From the NCBI GenBank assembly GCA_031267955.1, contig JAIRYB010000143.1:1-18249 (forward strand): a stretch of DNA of 18,249 nt, read 5' to 3'. The stretch comes from Spirochaetaceae bacterium (GTDB lineage: Bacteria; Spirochaetota; Spirochaetia; Treponematales; Breznakiellaceae). Positions 1 to 7,011 of the stretch are shown here, one piece after another. Under the pieces are notes generated by a model. The model was not told the DNA's origin. It saw nothing but the letters and a program-made list of their open reading frames with translations, and searched no databases. Numbering within the stretch: position 1 is the first letter of the stretch; each line of letters starts with the position of its first letter. A program made the position numbers and the translations under genes.

Positions 1-1
1 C

Positions 2-520
2 TATAGTCAAATAACCGTTTCCGACATTACCAAAAGGGCGGGAATAGCGCGGCAGACATTTTACCGCCATTATAATAAAAAGAGTGATATTATTGAACAA
101 TACCTCACGAAATCATGCAACATGGAATCATTACCGCAGGAAAACGGTGAAGGCAATACGAAAAAGCCCGGTATTGTGTTGACCTTTGATCTTGGATACA
201 TGGTTAGCCACAAAGAAAATTTAATGAAAATTAACTTAAAAATAAATATTGAAAATTTGTTTTCTTCCCGGTTTCGGGAATGGGCAAACGATGTAATTGA
301 CGGTTATAAAGACGAACTAAGCGCCGAAGAATATGTGCTATATCGTTACCGCGTTTATTATCAGGCGGTTGGAGCGATGTATATTCTTGCCGATTGGCTG
401 AAAAATGATATGCCTTTGCCGGTTGAAAAATTAAGGTCCTTCTTAAACAGTTTTATTCTCCCGGATTCATTGCAGCACAAACATGCTCCCAATATTATTA
501 TCCGGTTAAAAAATGGATAG
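2..520 (+). CDS. TetR/AcrR-family transcriptional regulator, 5'-truncated by the window edge
   Basis: The frame is open from base 2 and ends with TAG at 518-520; the true start lies before the window. The first visible ~32 codons read as the second half of a TetR DNA-binding domain: a helix-turn-helix with the hallmark ending TFYRHYNKKSDII (bases 56-94). The remaining ~130 residues are mostly helical, and the end (GAMYILADWLKNDMPLPVEKL) resembles the C-terminal domain of Firmicutes-type TetR regulators, which binds ligand and dimerises. Such proteins usually repress a neighbouring or their own gene; the target is not visible here. The gene is AT-rich with many AAA, ATT and TTA codons, unlike the GC-rich genes that follow, which suggests separate ancestry. 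TetR assignment is firm from the HTH; ligand and target are unknown. Confidence 0.85.
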   Translation, partial: YSQITVSDITKRAGIARQTFYRHYNKKSDIIEQYLTKSCNMESLPQENGEGNTKKPGIVLTFDLGYMVSHKENLMKINLKINIENLFSSRFREWANDVIDGYKDELSAEEYVLYRYRVYYQAVGAMYILADWLKNDMPLPVEKLRSFLNSFILPDSLQHKHAPNIIIRLKNG

Positions 521-782
521 GGGATAAACAAACCAGGTGAAGGTGTTGATTGGATGCGATGGTCCATACCCCAGAGTTTGCTCATGGGTTCTTCATTATC
601 TTTAAAAAATACCAATTTAGGTCTGTTTTACATAGTGTGAACAGGCCCTGGAAGACGAATATACGGGGACAAAATAACGGAGTGCGGGTACGCCGCGCAT
701 AACGGGGCCGCCGGATTGGCCATTTTTGAGGACAGAAATCCTCCCCCCGGAAAATCCGCGTACAATTTCCGCCCCCGGCATA

Positions 783-841
783 GCGTTCCGTAAATTAAAA
801 CCCGCAGGCCCCCGGCTTTGCCGAGGGGTCAAGCGGAACGC
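783..841. repeat. Nested inverted repeat (structured intergenic element)
   Basis: The outer arms GCGTTCCG (783-790) and CGGAACGC (834-841) are perfect complements. Inside them CCCC-CGGC (809-816) pairs with GCCG-A-GGGG (820-828) around a TTT loop, with one bulged A. No T tract follows on either strand, so a simple terminator is not obvious. It may be a dispersed structured repeat. Confidence 0.5.
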
Positions 842-932
842 GCTTAGCCGGCTTTACACGTCTTTCGCGGAATACCCCATGCCGGGCGTTTCGCCGGCTT
901 TGGGCGGGCGGCTCAGTCTCCGCCCACCAGCC

Positions 933-967
933 AGTAGCAAATAACGAATAGCAAGTAGCAAATACTA
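933..967 (+). repeat. Degenerate heptanucleotide tandem repeat, consensus AATAGCA
   Basis: Five consecutive 7-base units are visible: AGTAGCA, AATAACG, AATAGCA, AGTAGCA, AATACTA. The repeat ends about 20 bases before the stop codon of the minus-strand chemoreceptor. Short heptamer repeats of this kind can vary in copy number by slippage. No function is evident. Confidence 0.6.
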
Positions 968-988
968 AGAGCGGGCAGCACAGGTTAA

Positions 989-3178
989 CTATTCAACTTT
1001 GAATTTGGAAACTTCTTGCACCAGAACATCAATGCTCTGTTTGTTTTCCCCGCTGATGGTATTTACCTCGTTTACCGCCGTGTTGATCTCGTCCGCCCCG
1101 GCGGCCATTTCGTTCATTCCGTTGGTAATCTCCTGGGTCGCCATTTCCAGGTTCCTTCCTTCCTGAATCACTTCCCTGCTCCCCTCGAGCATTTCCACAG
1201 CGCTCCCCTTGACCATCTGGGTAATCTCGTTCAACTGCCCGACGGCCTCCAGTATCTGCTGGCTTCCGGTGTTTTGTTCCTCCATGGCGTTGCGGATGAT
1301 TTCTTCCTGCTCCGAAACGGTTTTGACCTCGGAATCAATGGCCTCGAACTTGTTGAGTACCTCGTCGGTGGATTTGGTGATCTTGTCGATAGATTCCTTG
1401 ATCTTTTTAAGGACCGTGGAAATGGTCTTGGATTGCTCCCCGGAATTTTCCGCAAGCTTGCGGATTTCGTCGGCTACTACGGCAAAGCCCTTGCCCGCTT
1501 CCCCGGCGTGGGCCGCCTCTATGGCGGCGTTCATGGACAGGAGGTTGGTCTGGCTGGCGATATTTTCCATCACCGAGTTGATCTCCAAAAGCCCTTCGGA
1601 TTCCCGGGCAATCTCCTGGATATCCGTAGCCACTTCCTGGAGCCCCGACCGGCCTACTTCCGAAGCGACCGCCAGATCCTTCACATTGTTGGCGTTTTTA
1701 ACCAGCGTCTGGGTGACGGACTGGATATTGGCCAGCATTTCCTCAATAGCTGACGACGACTGGGACACGCTGGAAGTCTGGGCGTTGATATGTTCGTTCA
1801 GCTTGTTGATGTTGACGGTTATCTGTTCCATGGTGGAATTGGTTTCCGTTACGGAAGCGGACTGGTTGATAACCCGGCCTTTAACGCTCTGGATATTGGC
1901 GGTAATCTGGTTCACCGCCGAGGCGGTCTCGGCCATATTGGAAGCCAGCTCGCTGCCGATGTTGAAAAGGGACACGGCCTGCTTTTTGATGGTGGTTACC
2001 AGGTTTTTGATTTTCTCGAGGGTCTGGTTGAAGTGGTGGGACAGGTCGCCAATCTCGTCGTTGGATTTATGGTCAATGGTTTTAGTCAGATCCCCTTCCC
2101 CTTCGGCAATGTCCCTAAGCGTAGAGGATACCTTGGCAATAGGCTTGACAATACTGCCGGCGATAAAAAGGGTCACCGCCGACGCTATTATCAGGGCCAC
2201 AAGCGCCAGGGTAATGGTAAATGTAGTCATGCTGGTCACCGCCGCCATAACCGATTTTATTGGCACGGAACTGATCATGCTCCAGTTGGTCCCGGTTTCC
2301 CCGATGGGGAAGGGGAAGGTCTGAATAATATCGTCCTTGCTGCTGATGAGTATCGGCTCTCCCAGCCGTATGGAATCTTCAATAGCCTTGACTCCCTTGT
2401 CGCCGAAATTTTGCATTACAAAGGGCTGGAATTTTTGGCCCATCCTTTCTTCCTTCGGGTGGGCTACAACAGTCCCGTTGCCGGAGTAGAGGGCCTCATA
2501 TCCGGTCCCATAGGGTTTTACATCTTTTATCGATTTCTGGAAAGGGCTCAGATCAATGTTAATACCCACTATCCCGACCACCTGCTTGTTTCTTTCCATT
2601 ACGATAGGGACGTAGAAAGTCACTACCAGGACATTTTTGCCCGCCAGGTTCCAGAATTCAGGGTCATAGACCACGGGGATTCTTGCCCGGGCGGGGTCTT
2701 CCAGCGCGGCCAATATTTCCCGGTAATTCGAATAATACCGTAATTGTATGGGCTTGTCGGGGGTTTCCTGGTAGTACCAGGTGAGAAACAGGCCGCTTTC
2801 ATCGGTCCCCGCTGTATTGGCGTATCTTGATTCCAGGTTGTCGATGCTCCCCGGCTTCCACACGGTAAAAAGCCCTACAAACTCGGGGTTTTCTATAAAG
2901 ATCGCGTGAAGTATCTCGTTGTACCGTTCACGCCTGCCCTCCTGTGCTATCTTTTCAAAATCATTCATGATTTGGGAAAGATAGGTTATGGCGTCATAGT
3001 AATGCTGATACCGGGCCTGGACTTCCCTGGCATGGACACCGGTGAGGTTTTCCAAAGTTTCCTTGGCCTCGTGTTCCTGAAGTTTTCTGGCCCGGAACAG
3101 CAGAAGGCCCGATATGGCAGCGATTATCACCAGCATCATGAGGGCAATGATGAAGGTGAGTCTGAGTTTGAGTTTCAC
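989..3178 (-). CDS. Methyl-accepting chemotaxis protein with periplasmic Cache sensor
   Basis: A transmembrane chemoreceptor that would bind a small ligand outside the inner membrane and control CheA/CheW inside. Numbered from the GTG at 3178 (729 residues): TM1 about 5-28; extracytoplasmic double-Cache-like sensor about 35-305, including the stretch VVGIVGINIDLSPF near 200; TM2 about 317-341; HAMP about 342-395; long coiled-coil signalling domain to the end. The conserved hairpin tip is present (SQTNLLSMNAAIEAAHAGEA, about 542-561) followed by GKGFAVVADEIRKLAE. There is no CheR-tethering pentapeptide at the C-terminus. An upstream in-frame GTG at 3187 would add three residues but sits inside the Shine-Dalgarno sequence, so 3178 is preferred. 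No other chemotaxis gene is in the window, so this is an orphan receptor; the ligand is unknown. Confidence 0.95.
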   Translation of the reverse strand: MKLKLRLTFIIALMMLVIIAAISGLLLFRARKLQEHEAKETLENLTGVHAREVQARYQHYYDAITYLSQIMNDFEKIAQEGRRERYNEILHAIFIENPEFVGLFTVWKPGSIDNLESRYANTAGTDESGLFLTWYYQETPDKPIQLRYYSNYREILAALEDPARARIPVVYDPEFWNLAGKNVLVVTFYVPIVMERNKQVVGIVGINIDLSPFQKSIKDVKPYGTGYEALYSGNGTVVAHPKEERMGQKFQPFVMQNFGDKGVKAIEDSIRLGEPILISSKDDIIQTFPFPIGETGTNWSMISSVPIKSVMAAVTSMTTFTITLALVALIIASAVTLFIAGSIVKPIAKVSSTLRDIAEGEGDLTKTIDHKSNDEIGDLSHHFNQTLEKIKNLVTTIKKQAVSLFNIGSELASNMAETASAVNQITANIQSVKGRVINQSASVTETNSTMEQITVNINKLNEHINAQTSSVSQSSSAIEEMLANIQSVTQTLVKNANNVKDLAVASEVGRSGLQEVATDIQEIARESEGLLEINSVMENIASQTNLLSMNAAIEAAHAGEAGKGFAVVADEIRKLAENSGEQSKTISTVLKKIKESIDKITKSTDEVLNKFEAIDSEVKTVSEQEEIIRNAMEEQNTGSQQILEAVGQLNEITQMVKGSAVEMLEGSREVIQEGRNLEMATQEITNGMNEMAAGADEINTAVNEVNTISGENKQSIDVLVQEVSKFKVE

Positions 3179-3186
3179 GGCGTACA

Positions 3187-3192
3187 CTCCTT
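3187..3192 (-). promoter_or_regulatory. Ribosome binding site of the chemoreceptor gene
   Basis: The minus strand reads AAGGAG here, 8 nt before a GTG at 3178. An alternative GTG at 3187 overlaps this AAGGAG, so it cannot use it. The motif therefore decides the start in favour of 3178, giving a protein that begins MKLKLRLTF. Confidence 0.75.
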
Positions 3193-3574
3193 CCCAAACA
3201 TGATATAATTTTTACATGCGTGAGCATGAAAATGTCTGGTGCTTTAAGTGTATTATTCCTGTCGCGGGCGATAGGTGATAATATTAAAATTTGTAAGACT
3301 TTGTTCTGGAAAAGCAAAGCGGCTTGTTTCGCCGTCCCGGCGCGCTGCGGTAAAATTTATTCTGTTTTGAACAAGAAAACTCTCCGGGCCGGCAGCCCGA
3401 TCCTTAACGGCAGATACGGCAGTATTGCCAAACAGCAAAAAAATACAGGAAAAATTGATAATACCATTACAGGATACAAAAACATATTAATTTAAAAACA
3501 TTGATATGTTTCCGGCCTGGCTGCATTTTACCGGCAAGCGGCCCGGCTTCCCGTCCGTGTCCGAAACCTCAAAC
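3193..3574. other. Divergent intergenic region between chemoreceptor and pst operon
   Basis: This is the spacer between two divergent genes. Near the chemoreceptor it is AT-rich, with TATAAT on + at 3204-3209 and AATTATAT on the minus strand, and with an inverted repeat CATGC-GTGA-GCATG at 3215-3228 flanked by T and A runs. The palindrome lies 37-50 bases upstream of the preferred chemoreceptor start, where an operator would fit. I found no convincing -35/-10 pair for the chemoreceptor. A possible 91-codon frame at 3220-3495 has no domain and no ribosome site and is not accepted as a gene. Confidence 0.45.
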
Positions 3575-3614
3575 TTTACACAAATTTGACAAAAATAAGG
3601 CTCCGGATTTGACA
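3575..3614 (+). promoter_or_regulatory. Pho-box-like direct repeats upstream of pstS
   Basis: Three TTGACA-like hexamers lie on one strand: TTTACA (3575-3580), TTGACA (3586-3591, exactly 11 bases on) and TTGACA (3609-3614, 23 bases further). PhoB/PhoP-type regulators bind direct repeats with 11-bp periodicity upstream of pst genes (TTAACA-type in Bacillus). A TAACTT at 3624-3629, about 10 bases after the last repeat, could serve as a -10 without a good -35, as expected for an activated promoter. The operon's own PhoB would be the natural binder. The repeats are seen; binding is inferred. Confidence 0.5.
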
Positions 3615-3627
3615 TTCCGCCCTTAAC

Positions 3628-3644
3628 TTGGTTTCAGAAACCAA
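3628..3644. repeat. 17-bp perfect palindrome just upstream of the pstS ribosome site
   Basis: TTGGTTTC-A-GAAACCAA is a perfect inverted repeat around a single central A. It ends 7 bases before the GGAGG ribosome site (3652-3656). As DNA it could be an operator; as RNA it can form a 7-bp stem with a CAG loop in the leader, which might affect pstS translation. Confidence 0.6.
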
Positions 3645-3663
3645 AACCAATGGAGGAATGTTT

Positions 3664-4533
3664 ATGAACCAGAAGAAAATTGCCGTCCTGGCGCTAATCG
3701 CGCTGCTTTCGGCGCCTGTATTCGCGGGCGGGAAAAAGGACGCCGGAACTTCGGGCGCGGCCTCCGCGGGCATCATTGTAATGTCCCGCGAGGACGGCTC
3801 GGGGACCAGGAGCGCGTTTACGGAACTGTTCGATGTTCTTGACGCGGACCGGAAGGACGCCATAACCCTGGAGGCGGAAATAACAAACAATACTGCCGTT
3901 ATGATGACTTCCGTCGCGGGCGAGAGGAACGCGATAGGCTACATCTCCCTGGGCTCCCTTAACGACACGGTAAAGGCGCTTTCGATAGACGGCGTTACGC
4001 CGAGCGCGGGGACCGCGGCAAGCGGGGAGTACAAGATTACCCGCCCCTTCTACCTCGTCACCAAAGGAGAGGTAAAAGCCCCGGCGCGGGATTTTATGGG
4101 CTTTATCATGAGCCGTGACGGGCAGGACGTGATTGAGTCTAACGGCTATGTCCGCAGGAACGACACCGGCGCTTTTTCCGGCGCCATGCCCTCCGGCAGG
4201 GTCGTTGTCGCCGGCTCCTCGTCGGTAACACCGGTGATGGAAAAACTCAAGGAAGCCTACGAGAAGATCAACCCCGGCGCGAACATCGAGATACAGCAGA
4301 GCGATTCTTCTACCGGCATGAACGCCGCCATCGAGGGGATCTGCGACATCGGCATGGCTTCGCGGGAACTAAGGGCCAGCGAAATAGAAAAGGGGCTTTC
4401 CGGCACGGTTATCGCGATTGACGGCATTGCCGTAATCGTCAACAAGGCAAACCCGCTGGGCAGCCTGACCAGGGACCAGGTAAAGGCGATTTACCTTGGC
4501 CGGGCCGGGACCTGGGACACCGTATCCAGATGA
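3664..4533 (+). CDS. pstS: Phosphate ABC transporter substrate-binding protein PstS, halves in swapped order
   Basis: Periplasmic phosphate-binding protein feeding the PstCAB importer. Start ATG 3664 (289 residues) has GGAGG 7 nt upstream; an earlier ATG at 3658 is too close to it. Residues 1-20 are a signal peptide ending APVFA. Residues about 36-170 (SREDGSGTRSAF, then IGYISLGSLNDTVKAL and RPFYLVTKGEVKAPARDFMGF) match what is normally the C-terminal half of PstS. Residues about 178-289 (VVVAGSSSVTPVMEKL at about 180, DIGMASREL, IAIDGIAVIVNKANPL) match the normal N-terminal half. From memory this permuted order also occurs in clostridial PstS proteins, so it is probably functional rather than rearranged. 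The protein ends right after the GTWDTV motif. Its TGA overlaps the pstC ATG by 4 nt (ATGA). The upstream repeats suggest Pho control. Confidence 0.9.
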   Translation: MNQKKIAVLALIALLSAPVFAGGKKDAGTSGAASAGIIVMSREDGSGTRSAFTELFDVLDADRKDAITLEAEITNNTAVMMTSVAGERNAIGYISLGSLNDTVKALSIDGVTPSAGTAASGEYKITRPFYLVTKGEVKAPARDFMGFIMSRDGQDVIESNGYVRRNDTGAFSGAMPSGRVVVAGSSSVTPVMEKLKEAYEKINPGANIEIQQSDSSTGMNAAIEGICDIGMASRELRASEIEKGLSGTVIAIDGIAVIVNKANPLGSLTRDQVKAIYLGRAGTWDTVSR

Positions 4534-5372
4534 AAGAAAAAATACTGCGCGGTATCTTTACGGCGGCGGCCTGTGTATGCATCAGCTGCGTTATCCTGAT
4601 ATGCCTGTTCCTGTTTGTCAACGGGATTCCCGCTATCGGGAAGATCGGCCCCGCGTCTTTCCTTCTGGGAAAAACGTGGAAGCCGGGAAGCGATCTGTTC
4701 GGCATAGCGCCGATGATACTGGGCAGTATTTATGTTACCGCGGGGGCGGTCGTTTTCGGCGTGCCCCTGGGCGTGTTTACCGCAGTCTTCATGGCGAAAT
4801 TCTGCGGGAGCCGTTTGTACGGATTCCTCTCGCCGGCCGTGGGGCTGCTTGCGGGAATCCCGTCAATCATTTACGGTTTCTTCGGGCTTGTGGTTATGGT
4901 TCCCGCCCTCCGCCTGCTCTTCGGCGGCAGCGGGAAAAGCCTTCTGACCGCGTCCCTGCTCCTCGCCTTTATGATTCTCCCTACTATTATCAGCATATCC
5001 GAAGCGTCAATCCGGGCCGTGCCGGAAACTTACCACGAAGGGGCGCTGGCTCTGGGGGCGACCCATGAGCAGGCGGCATTCTTCGTCGTCCTCCCCGCTG
5101 CCGGGCAGGGGATAATGGCAGGGGTGGTTCTCGGCATAGGCAGGGCGATAGGGGAAACCATGGCTGTCATTATGGTTGCCGGAAACCAGGCGGTAATTCC
5201 CGGCAGCCTTTTCCGGGGGCTGCGTACCCTCACCGCCAACATAGTGCTGGAAATGGGCTATGCCGCGGAACTCCACCGCGAGGCGCTTATATCGACGGCG
5301 GTTGTCTTATTTGTCTTTATACTGGCTATCAATATCCTTTTATCCATTAGCAAAAGAAAGGCGGAAGGATGA
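4530..5372 (+). CDS. pstC: Phosphate ABC transporter permease PstC
   Basis: One of the two inner-membrane channel subunits of the phosphate importer. The 280 residues contain about six hydrophobic segments: residues about 9-32, then a periplasmic stretch (GPASFLLGKTWKPGSDLFGI) typical of PstC, then five more. The cytoplasmic coupling loop is clear: EGALALGATHEQAAFFVVLP, followed by GIGRAIGETMAVIMVAG, which is nearly invariant in PstC. Length is slightly short for the family but no conserved block is missing. The start ATG overlaps the pstS stop (ATGA) and its own stop overlaps pstA the same way, so translation is probably coupled. It pairs with PstA and receives ATP-driven motion from PstB. 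Confidence 0.95.
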   Translation: MKEKILRGIFTAAACVCISCVILICLFLFVNGIPAIGKIGPASFLLGKTWKPGSDLFGIAPMILGSIYVTAGAVVFGVPLGVFTAVFMAKFCGSRLYGFLSPAVGLLAGIPSIIYGFFGLVVMVPALRLLFGGSGKSLLTASLLLAFMILPTIISISEASIRAVPETYHEGALALGATHEQAAFFVVLPAAGQGIMAGVVLGIGRAIGETMAVIMVAGNQAVIPGSLFRGLRTLTANIVLEMGYAAELHREALISTAVVLFVFILAINILLSISKRKAEG

Positions 5373-6226
5373 TCCGGGCGGAGCGTTACCGCGGCAGGCC
5401 GCTGTCCCTCGTCCTCAGGCTGCTGATGACGGCGTCGGCGGGGATTGTCATACTCCTTATCATTTTTCTGTTTGGCTATATACTGGCAAAGGGCGTCCCC
5501 AACCTTTCGCCCGGCCTGTTTTCCCTTGAGTATACAAGCGAAAATGTTTCCCTTTTTCCCGCGCTGATAAACACGGTCGTCATTACGTTTGCCGCCCTGC
5601 TTGCCGCGGTTCCTGTGGGTATCTGTTCGGCCATCTGGCTCGCGGAATATTCCCGGCGCGGGAGCAGGCTGATCCTTTTGGTGCGGCTCGCCGCGGAGAC
5701 GCTCGCGGGTATCCCTTCAATAATTTACGGGCTTTTCGGGATGCTCCTGTTTGTGATTTTCCTCGGATGGGGGTATTCGCTTCTCGCGGGCGCTTTTACC
5801 CTGGCGATCATGGTGCTGCCGGTCATTATGAGGACAACGGAGAACGCGCTGCTTTCGGTTCCGGATTCCTGGCGGGAAGGCAGCTTTGCCCTTGGCGCGG
5901 GAAAGCTGAGGACCATTTTTTCCATCGTGCTGCCCGCGGCCATGCCGGGGATACTTTCGGGGGTGATCCTCTCCGTCGGGCGTATCGTGGGCGAAACAGC
6001 GGCGCTGATATTTACCGCCGGGACGGTGGCAAAAATGCCGGACAGCCCCTTTTCCTCGGCGCGGACTCTGGCGGTCCACATGTACAGCCTTTCCAGCGAG
6101 GGTTTCCATATAAAGCAGTCCTACGCGACGGCGGTAGTGCTCCTTGTCCTGGTTGTGGGTATAAACGCCCTCGCGGGCCTGGCGGCCAAAAAAATAGGAG
6201 GCGGGGCGGTTTCAAAACAGGATTAG
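5369..6226 (+). CDS. pstA: Phosphate ABC transporter permease PstA
   Basis: Second channel subunit of the phosphate importer. The 285 residues show a short basic N-terminus, TM1 at about 17-41, and five further membrane segments. Family features are LAETLAGIPSIIYGLFGMLLF (about 107-127) and the coupling loop EGSFALGAGKLRTIFSIVLP followed by GVILSVGRIVGETAALIFTAG. The ATG overlaps the pstC stop by 4 nt with GGCGGAAGG just ahead as ribosome site. After its TAG there is a 35-nt gap before pstB, the only non-overlapping junction in the operon. Confidence 0.95.
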   Translation: MIRAERYRGRPLSLVLRLLMTASAGIVILLIIFLFGYILAKGVPNLSPGLFSLEYTSENVSLFPALINTVVITFAALLAAVPVGICSAIWLAEYSRRGSRLILLVRLAAETLAGIPSIIYGLFGMLLFVIFLGWGYSLLAGAFTLAIMVLPVIMRTTENALLSVPDSWREGSFALGAGKLRTIFSIVLPAAMPGILSGVILSVGRIVGETAALIFTAGTVAKMPDSPFSSARTLAVHMYSLSSEGFHIKQSYATAVVLLVLVVGINALAGLAAKKIGGGAVSKQD

Positions 6227-6261
6227 TTTTGGAATAGCCGGGTACAGGCCGGGGAATAAAA

Positions 6262-7011
6262 ATGGACAAAATCAGCATAACGGAACTTCAGTTATATTAC
6301 GGCGCGTATCAGGCTCTGAAAAACGTCAACCTCTCCATATCGGAAAACGAGATAACCGCGTTTATCGGGCCTTCCGGCTGCGGCAAATCGACGCTGCTTA
6401 AAACCATTAACCGGATGAACGATCTGATCGCGGAGTGCCGGATCGACGGGACCGTGCTTCTTGACGGGGAAAACATTTACAGCGGCATGGACGTGACGCT
6501 GCTGCGGAAGCGCGTCGGCATGGTTTTCCAGAAGCCCAATCCTTTCCCCGTAAGCATTTACGACAATACCGCTTTTGGCCCGCGCACCCACGGCGTAAAG
6601 TCCAGGGTAAAACTGGACGAAATAGTTGAACAATCCCTGCGCTCGGCGGCGATATGGGACGAGGTAAAGGACAGGCTGAAAAAAAACGCGCTGTCCCTGT
6701 CGGGCGGCCAGCAGCAGCGGCTCTGCATCGCGCGGGCGCTCGCGGTTGGCCCCGAAGTCCTGCTCATGGACGAACCTACAAGCGCCCTGGACCCCATATC
6801 CACATCGAAGATCGAAGACCTTGCGGCCGAACTTAAAAAGCGCTATACTATCGTTATCGTTACCCATAATATGCAGCAGGCTGCCCGGATTTCCGACAAG
6901 ACCGCTTTTTTCCTTCACGGCGAAATAATCGAATTCAATCTGACCGAATCGGTTTTTTCCATGCCGCAGGACAAGCGCACCGAGGATTATATTACAGGGA
7001 GATTTGGCTAA
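6262..7011 (+). CDS. pstB: Phosphate ABC transporter ATPase PstB
   Basis: Cytoplasmic ATPase that powers phosphate import through PstC/PstA. In 249 residues all ABC motifs are present: Walker A GPSGCGKST (36-44), Q-loop glutamine at 90 in VGMVFQKPNPFP, which is characteristic of PstB, signature LSGGQQQR (146-153), Walker B VLLMDEP (166-172), D-loop SALD, and switch histidine 202 in VIVTHNMQQAARISD. Length equals the family norm. Start ATG 6262 has GGGGAA about 7 nt upstream. Its TAA shares one base with the phoU ATG (TAATG), so PstB and PhoU are likely translated together. Confidence 0.97.
   Translation: MDKISITELQLYYGAYQALKNVNLSISENEITAFIGPSGCGKSTLLKTINRMNDLIAECRIDGTVLLDGENIYSGMDVTLLRKRVGMVFQKPNPFPVSIYDNTAFGPRTHGVKSRVKLDEIVEQSLRSAAIWDEVKDRLKKNALSLSGGQQQRLCIARALAVGPEVLLMDEPTSALDPISTSKIEDLAAELKKRYTIVIVTHNMQQAARISDKTAFFLHGEIIEFNLTESVFSMPQDKRTEDYITGRFG

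Larger units (their letters stand above)
521..988. other. Intergenic region without a convincing gene
   Basis: Between the TetR gene and the end of the oppositely oriented chemoreceptor gene I see no reading frame with a ribosome site, a recognisable domain or neighbour-like codon use. The first ~100 bases are AT-rich like the TetR gene; from about 640 the sequence becomes GC-rich. The GC-rich part contains a nested inverted repeat (783-841), a small inverted repeat TGGGCGG/CCGCCCA at 901-907/920-926 and a heptamer repeat (933-967). The small hairpin could end chemoreceptor transcripts arriving on the minus strand, but it lacks a clear T run. It could also be decayed sequence or a copy of a dispersed repeat; one window cannot tell. 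Confidence 0.5.

Noticed and set aside
617..944. Two overlapping ~70-codon frames, one on each strand, in the left spacer
   Set aside because: No ribosome site, no family resemblance, and they overlap a nested inverted repeat; more likely noise.
1016..2743. Long plus-strand open frames (245, 371 and 317 codons) opposite the chemoreceptor
   Set aside because: They mirror the minus-strand gene, show no domains and lack ribosome sites; GC-rich genes give such antisense frames routinely.
3220..3495. 91-codon plus-strand frame between chemoreceptor and pstS
   Set aside because: No Shine-Dalgarno sequence, no domain and spacer-like composition.
3586..3614. TTGACA at 3586 or 3609 as an ordinary -35 box
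   Set aside because: No TATAAT-like hexamer is found 16-18 bases downstream of either, so direct-repeat regulator sites are a better reading.
3628..3663. Upstream TTG start for PstS, adding 12 residues
   Set aside because: It lies in the palindrome and before the GGAGG site; ATG 3664 has correct spacing and gives a normal signal peptide.
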